Shown: piece after piece, positions 25,400 to 28,262 of the stretch | How positions within the stretch are numbered: the first letter of the stretch is position 1 | Layout: every line of letters starts with the position of its first letter | From: Neisseriales bacterium | GTDB taxonomy: Bacteria; Pseudomonadota; Gammaproteobacteria; Burkholderiales; UBA11063 | Direction: 5' to 3' | Length of the DNA stretch: 28,262 nt | Assembly: GCA_008017145.1 (NCBI GenBank) | Contig: SSGY01000006.1 | Location: forward strand, 1 to 28,262 | Notes under the pieces: generated by a model | Seen by the model: only the letters and a program-made list of their open reading frames with translations | Database searches by the model: none | Told to the model about the DNA's origin: nothing | Position numbers and translations under genes: made by a program

Positions 25400-25897
25400 C
25401 TATAGCTTGCCTTCTTGCTCTAGGAAACGGATAAACCCTGCGCTAGCACGCAACGAAATTTCACCAACTTCCGCAAAATCTTCTTCGCTACCATAATATG
25501 GATCAGGAACATCATAGAATTCTCCCGATGCCTCATCAAAAGTTCTGAACAAATAAACCTTATCATGGTATTCTTCATTTTTAGCATATCCCAGCACTGC
25601 ATCATAGTTTAAATGGTCCATGACTAAAATGTAATCAAACTCTTTAAAATCATCAGCTTTAAATTGACGCGCACAATGCTTAAGCGTAACATTATATTTT
25701 TTGGCAACCGCTAGCGCACGTTTATCAGGACAATCACCGACATGATAATCTGAAGTGCCAGCAGAATCCAAAATAAATTTGTCAGTTAAATTTTGTTGCT
25801 GTAAATGAGCAAAAAACACTCCTTCTGCCAAAGGAGAACGACAAATATTCCCCATGCAAACAAAGAGTACTTTTAATTTATAATCAGTTGTAGACAT
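25400..25897 (-). CDS. Low-molecular-weight protein-tyrosine phosphatase
   Basis: 165 residues. The catalytic P-loop C14-M-G-N-I-C-R20-S (CX5R) and the general acid in V-P-D-P-Y-Y-G near residue 131 are both present, so the enzyme should be active. D-S-A-G-T-S is the third family block. Bacterial members dephosphorylate tyrosine kinases of capsule export or cytoplasmic targets. No kinase or capsule gene is beside it, so it is probably the housekeeping YfkJ-like form. The ribosome site before the ATG is weak. Confidence 0.94.
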   Translation of the reverse strand: MSTTDYKLKVLFVCMGNICRSPLAEGVFFAHLQQQNLTDKFILDSAGTSDYHVGDCPDKRALAVAKKYNVTLKHCARQFKADDFKEFDYILVMDHLNYDAVLGYAKNEEYHDKVYLFRTFDEASGEFYDVPDPYYGSEEDFAEVGEISLRASAGFIRFLEQEGKL

Positions 25898-26004
25898 AAC
25901 TTACTAATAAAATTAACGAGAGAGCTATTTTATCAAACTTACGCATCACAGAGTTTTTTTTAGTAAACTTAGTGCTTAATTTTCAGCGAAAACGGAATTT
26001 ATCA

Positions 26005-26769
26005 ATGTTTGAATCATTACGCGCGACTTTACGAATTAGCTTACTTCTTGTAATTACAATACTTTCCAGCATTCTTTGCCTTACAATTTACTGGATTTTG
26101 CCCCGCAAAATATGGGGTAAGATTGTCCGTATCTGGGCATATACTATCACGAAAACCAGTGGAATTAACTTAGAAACTGTAGGGAAAACTAACAATAATT
26201 ATTTTTTAGATAATTATATGGTGGTTGCCAATCATATGAGCTGGCTCGATGTTATGCTGCTTGATACGATTTATTCGATCAGTTTCATAGCTAAAGCTGA
26301 GTTACGTTATTGGCCACTATTAAATATCATAATTAAAGCAGGTGGCACTATTTTTATTAATCGTAATCGCAAAAGAGATATAGTCCCAACTAACCATAAA
26401 ATTAGCAAATTATTAAGCAATGGGTACTGTATTGGTTTATTTCCAGAAGGAAAAGTGAACAATGGTAAAGAAATTTTCCCGTTCAAAGCACCACTTTTGG
26501 AAGCCGCGATTCAATCACAAAGTAAAATAATCCCCATTGTATTACTTTATTTTCGTGAAGATGGACAATTAGCTCGTGAAGCACTTTACTATGGACACAA
26601 TCTATGGCAAACAGTGCGTAATACAGTGAAGGCAACGCGATTAACTGTCAAAGCGATTGTTCTACCTGAGGTAGATGCAGGTCATTTTAAATCAAGACAA
26701 GCACTATCTGAGCATCTGCATCTCATAATGAGTACAGTATTTAATGAGCGATTAGAAAATATAAAATGA
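26005..26769 (+). CDS. plsC: 1-acyl-sn-glycerol-3-phosphate acyltransferase
   Basis: 254 residues from the ATG at 26005. A GTG at 25972 would add 11 residues and lacks a clear ribosome site. The enzyme adds the second acyl chain to form phosphatidic acid at the inner membrane. Residues 9-33 form an N-terminal membrane helix. The catalytic H77-M-S-W-L-D82 (HX4D) and the F-P-E-G-K substrate block (146-150) are present, along with the K-A-E-L-R-Y-W-P block. The usual F-P-E-G-T-R is F-P-E-G-K-V here. It could also be a lyso-ornithine-lipid type acyltransferase, as these share the motifs. Confidence 0.88.
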   Translation: MFESLRATLRISLLLVITILSSILCLTIYWILPRKIWGKIVRIWAYTITKTSGINLETVGKTNNNYFLDNYMVVANHMSWLDVMLLDTIYSISFIAKAELRYWPLLNIIIKAGGTIFINRNRKRDIVPTNHKISKLLSNGYCIGLFPEGKVNNGKEIFPFKAPLLEAAIQSQSKIIPIVLLYFREDGQLAREALYYGHNLWQTVRNTVKATRLTVKAIVLPEVDAGHFKSRQALSEHLHLIMSTVFNERLENIK

Positions 26770-26775
26770 ATTTAA

Positions 26776-27273
26776 TTATTTAAGTATTACGAAAATTGCC
26801 AAACCACCATAAATGATATTTAATAGAGTGAACAATAATCCACTCTTGATGCCTTGCTTGAATAGTATAAAACTATAGCAAGCACAACAAACGCCACCAA
26901 TCGCATATCCAATTGGGTTAAGTGTCGCATAACCAAAAACCAGACCAAATAAACCAGTAAAACCAATGACAGTCATAAAATTGCGATAAGCAGGATTTTG
27001 CAAGATTCTAAGCACGATAACTACAAAGGATAAAATCAACGCAGTCCAAGTAATTGCGGAACTAACGCCAGCGATTTGGAGAATTGTACCAAGTAAAACA
27101 ACAGATTCCAGATAAAAAAAGAATGTATTTTTACCTTGCCAAGCATAAATAATTAGTGCTGAAATCCCTAGAACATTAATTCCGTTTTGTAAGAGACCAG
27201 GAGGTAAAGGAATTGCGACACACAGTGCAATTAGTCCTAAAACACCTATGATATTTTGCTTAATTAAGTCCAT
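26776..27273 (-). CDS. Inner-membrane protein of unknown function
   Basis: 165 residues from the ATG at 27273. The frame opens 12 bases earlier at a GTG, which I take as part of the ribosome site GTGGGTG. About six hydrophobic helices follow one another with short loops (for example I-G-V-L-G-L-I-A-L-C near residue 10 and G-G-V-C-C-A-C near 125). Few charged residues lie between them. There is no motif that ties it to a transporter family I know, and it has no signal peptide. Its stop lies six bases from that of plsC, with the two genes convergent and no terminator seen between them. Confidence 0.7.
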   Translation of the reverse strand: MDLIKQNIIGVLGLIALCVAIPLPPGLLQNGINVLGISALIIYAWQGKNTFFFYLESVVLLGTILQIAGVSSAITWTALILSFVVIVLRILQNPAYRNFMTVIGFTGLFGLVFGYATLNPIGYAIGGVCCACYSFILFKQGIKSGLLFTLLNIIYGGLAIFVILK

Positions 27274-27326
27274 TTTATCACCCACAAAGAGATTATATTA
27301 TACGCAGCATGGATTTTAACATATCC

Positions 27327-27353
27327 GTTAGGTGTTTAAATTTTGACACTAAC
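27327..27353 (-). terminator. Weak hairpin after bioC
   Basis: GTTAG(G)TGT pairs with ACACTAAC (27346-27353) with one bulge and a ten-base loop, 17 bases past the bioC stop on the minus strand. There is no T run, so it may only mark a 3' end. Confidence 0.3.
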
Positions 27354-27369
27354 TGAAATGAGTATAAAA

Positions 27370-28209
27370 TTAATTTCGCTGAAAATTGATGACACTTTGC
27401 CCTGCTGGTAACTCAATTTTATTACGATCTTTCCAGCCGTGTGCGACAAACACTTCCAAAGTTAATTTAGATTTATTCTTGAATCCTGCGGTTAACTCGC
27501 TAAATTGTCTCTTGGTAATATTACGACGTAAACTTGGATCATTTGCCGCACCGCAGCCTAGCAAGCGAATATCTTGAAGCAATGTCTGCAAATCATCATA
27601 ATCCAGCGTAATGTACTCCGTATCGACTACTGGATTGCTAAAACCAGCATCAATGAGCATATCTCCAATATCATGCATATCTGGAAAGCGATAACTACTA
27701 AAACCAAGCGCGCGCAATTCTTTTAGTGAATCAACACCCAACCCAGCAAAGCAAAATGCTCCGCCAAGAGCTAGCACGCGACGCATCTCACGAACAAATG
27801 TCGGAATATCACTAATATAGGGTAATAATAAGTTGGAATAAAAAAAGTCAATGCTTGCGGTGGCTAGTGGTAGATGATAGGCATCACCACAGACAAACTG
27901 TCGACTCACTGATTTACGCCATAACGACCACTTAGACTTAGGCGATAATTGAGAACGCAAGATTTCCAAGGCACAATCAAACTCGATTAGTAAACTTTCA
28001 GGATATTTCTGCGCGAGTAACTCACGATCAAAGCCCAAGCCACTGCCACAATCAAGTATCCTCTTTGGCGTTAACTTGATATAATCTAATCTGGAAATAA
28101 CCCGAGTGGCTAATTCTTTAAAAATAAAATCCAAAGCCAGCAGCTCGCTAGATTTACGATTGAGGACTTTCCGAATTAGCGGAGTAGAAATAGTTATGTT
28201 ATCTGTCAC
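27370..28209 (-). CDS. bioC: Malonyl-ACP O-methyltransferase, BioC-like
   Basis: 279 residues with a class I SAM-dependent methyltransferase fold. Motif I is I-L-D-C-G-S-G-L-G-F (51-60). The post-motif block is F-V-C-G-D-A-Y-H-L-P, and motif III is M-R-R-V-L-A-L-G-G. The segment L-L-Q-D-I-R-L-L-G-C-G-A and the end V-F-V-A-H-G-W-K are typical of BioC, which methylates malonyl-ACP so that the fatty-acid machinery can build pimeloyl for biotin. The start is a GTG at 28209. No other bio gene lies within the window, so the specific name rests on motifs. Confidence 0.8.
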   Translation of the reverse strand: MTDNITISTPLIRKVLNRKSSELLALDFIFKELATRVISRLDYIKLTPKRILDCGSGLGFDRELLAQKYPESLLIEFDCALEILRSQLSPKSKWSLWRKSVSRQFVCGDAYHLPLATASIDFFYSNLLLPYISDIPTFVREMRRVLALGGAFCFAGLGVDSLKELRALGFSSYRFPDMHDIGDMLIDAGFSNPVVDTEYITLDYDDLQTLLQDIRLLGCGAANDPSLRRNITKRQFSELTAGFKNKSKLTLEVFVAHGWKDRNKIELPAGQSVINFQRN

Positions 28210-28262
28210 TAAATTATATCGCCTATTAAATAATTATCTGGATAAATTGATTATTCCAGAGC

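Noticed and set aside
1..28262. CRISPR arrays, rRNA genes, further tRNAs
   Set aside because: No regular short repeats with spacers and no rRNA-like sequence were seen; only tRNA-Gln was found.

Overview
The window looks like a chromosomal piece of an AT-rich betaproteobacterium, most likely from the Neisseriales. The transaldolase, the phosphoribosyl-pyrophosphate synthetase and the ispE / tRNA-Gln / prs order are of the proteobacterial kind. The long transaldolase and the two-lipoyl-domain AceF read like Neisseria proteins. The genus is an inference, because no database search was possible.

Left part (1-2522): the 3' end of an IS30-family transposase runs into a small DUF2798 membrane protein. 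A basic amino acid antiporter (minus strand) follows, then about 520 bases with no intact gene that hold insertion-sequence debris.

Accessory part (2523-14255): four lipoprotein genes lie on the minus strand, with one LysR-type regulator on the plus strand among them. Two of the lipoproteins (931 and 887 aa) are clear paralogues in tandem. The third (1251 aa) shares their N-terminal plan but ends in two DUF1566/Lcl-like modules. The fourth is an 84-residue lipoprotein heading the tandem pair. A 33-bp element with two TTTGGAA boxes 21 bp apart occurs in front of the regulator / 1251-aa gene divergent pair and again in front of the small lipoprotein. This suggests one regulon of secreted lipoproteins, and it is the best candidate here for an undescribed system. 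The block ends in a decayed IS3-family element.

Housekeeping part (14256-28262): yaiI plus a radical SAM gene; a universal stress protein; a YqhD-type aldehyde reductase; the pyruvate dehydrogenase genes aceE-aceF, with a tiny six-cysteine secreted peptide gene wedged between them; tal-ispE, tRNA-Gln(TTG) and prs; then a low-molecular-weight phosphotyrosine phosphatase, plsC, an unknown membrane protein and bioC. Several convergent gene pairs are separated by strong two-way terminators.

How the genes fit together: AceE/AceF feed acetyl-CoA, Tal and Prs handle pentose phosphates, and IspE, PlsC and BioC make isoprenoid, phospholipid and biotin precursors. The lipoprotein block is the only clearly accessory region and probably shapes the cell surface.
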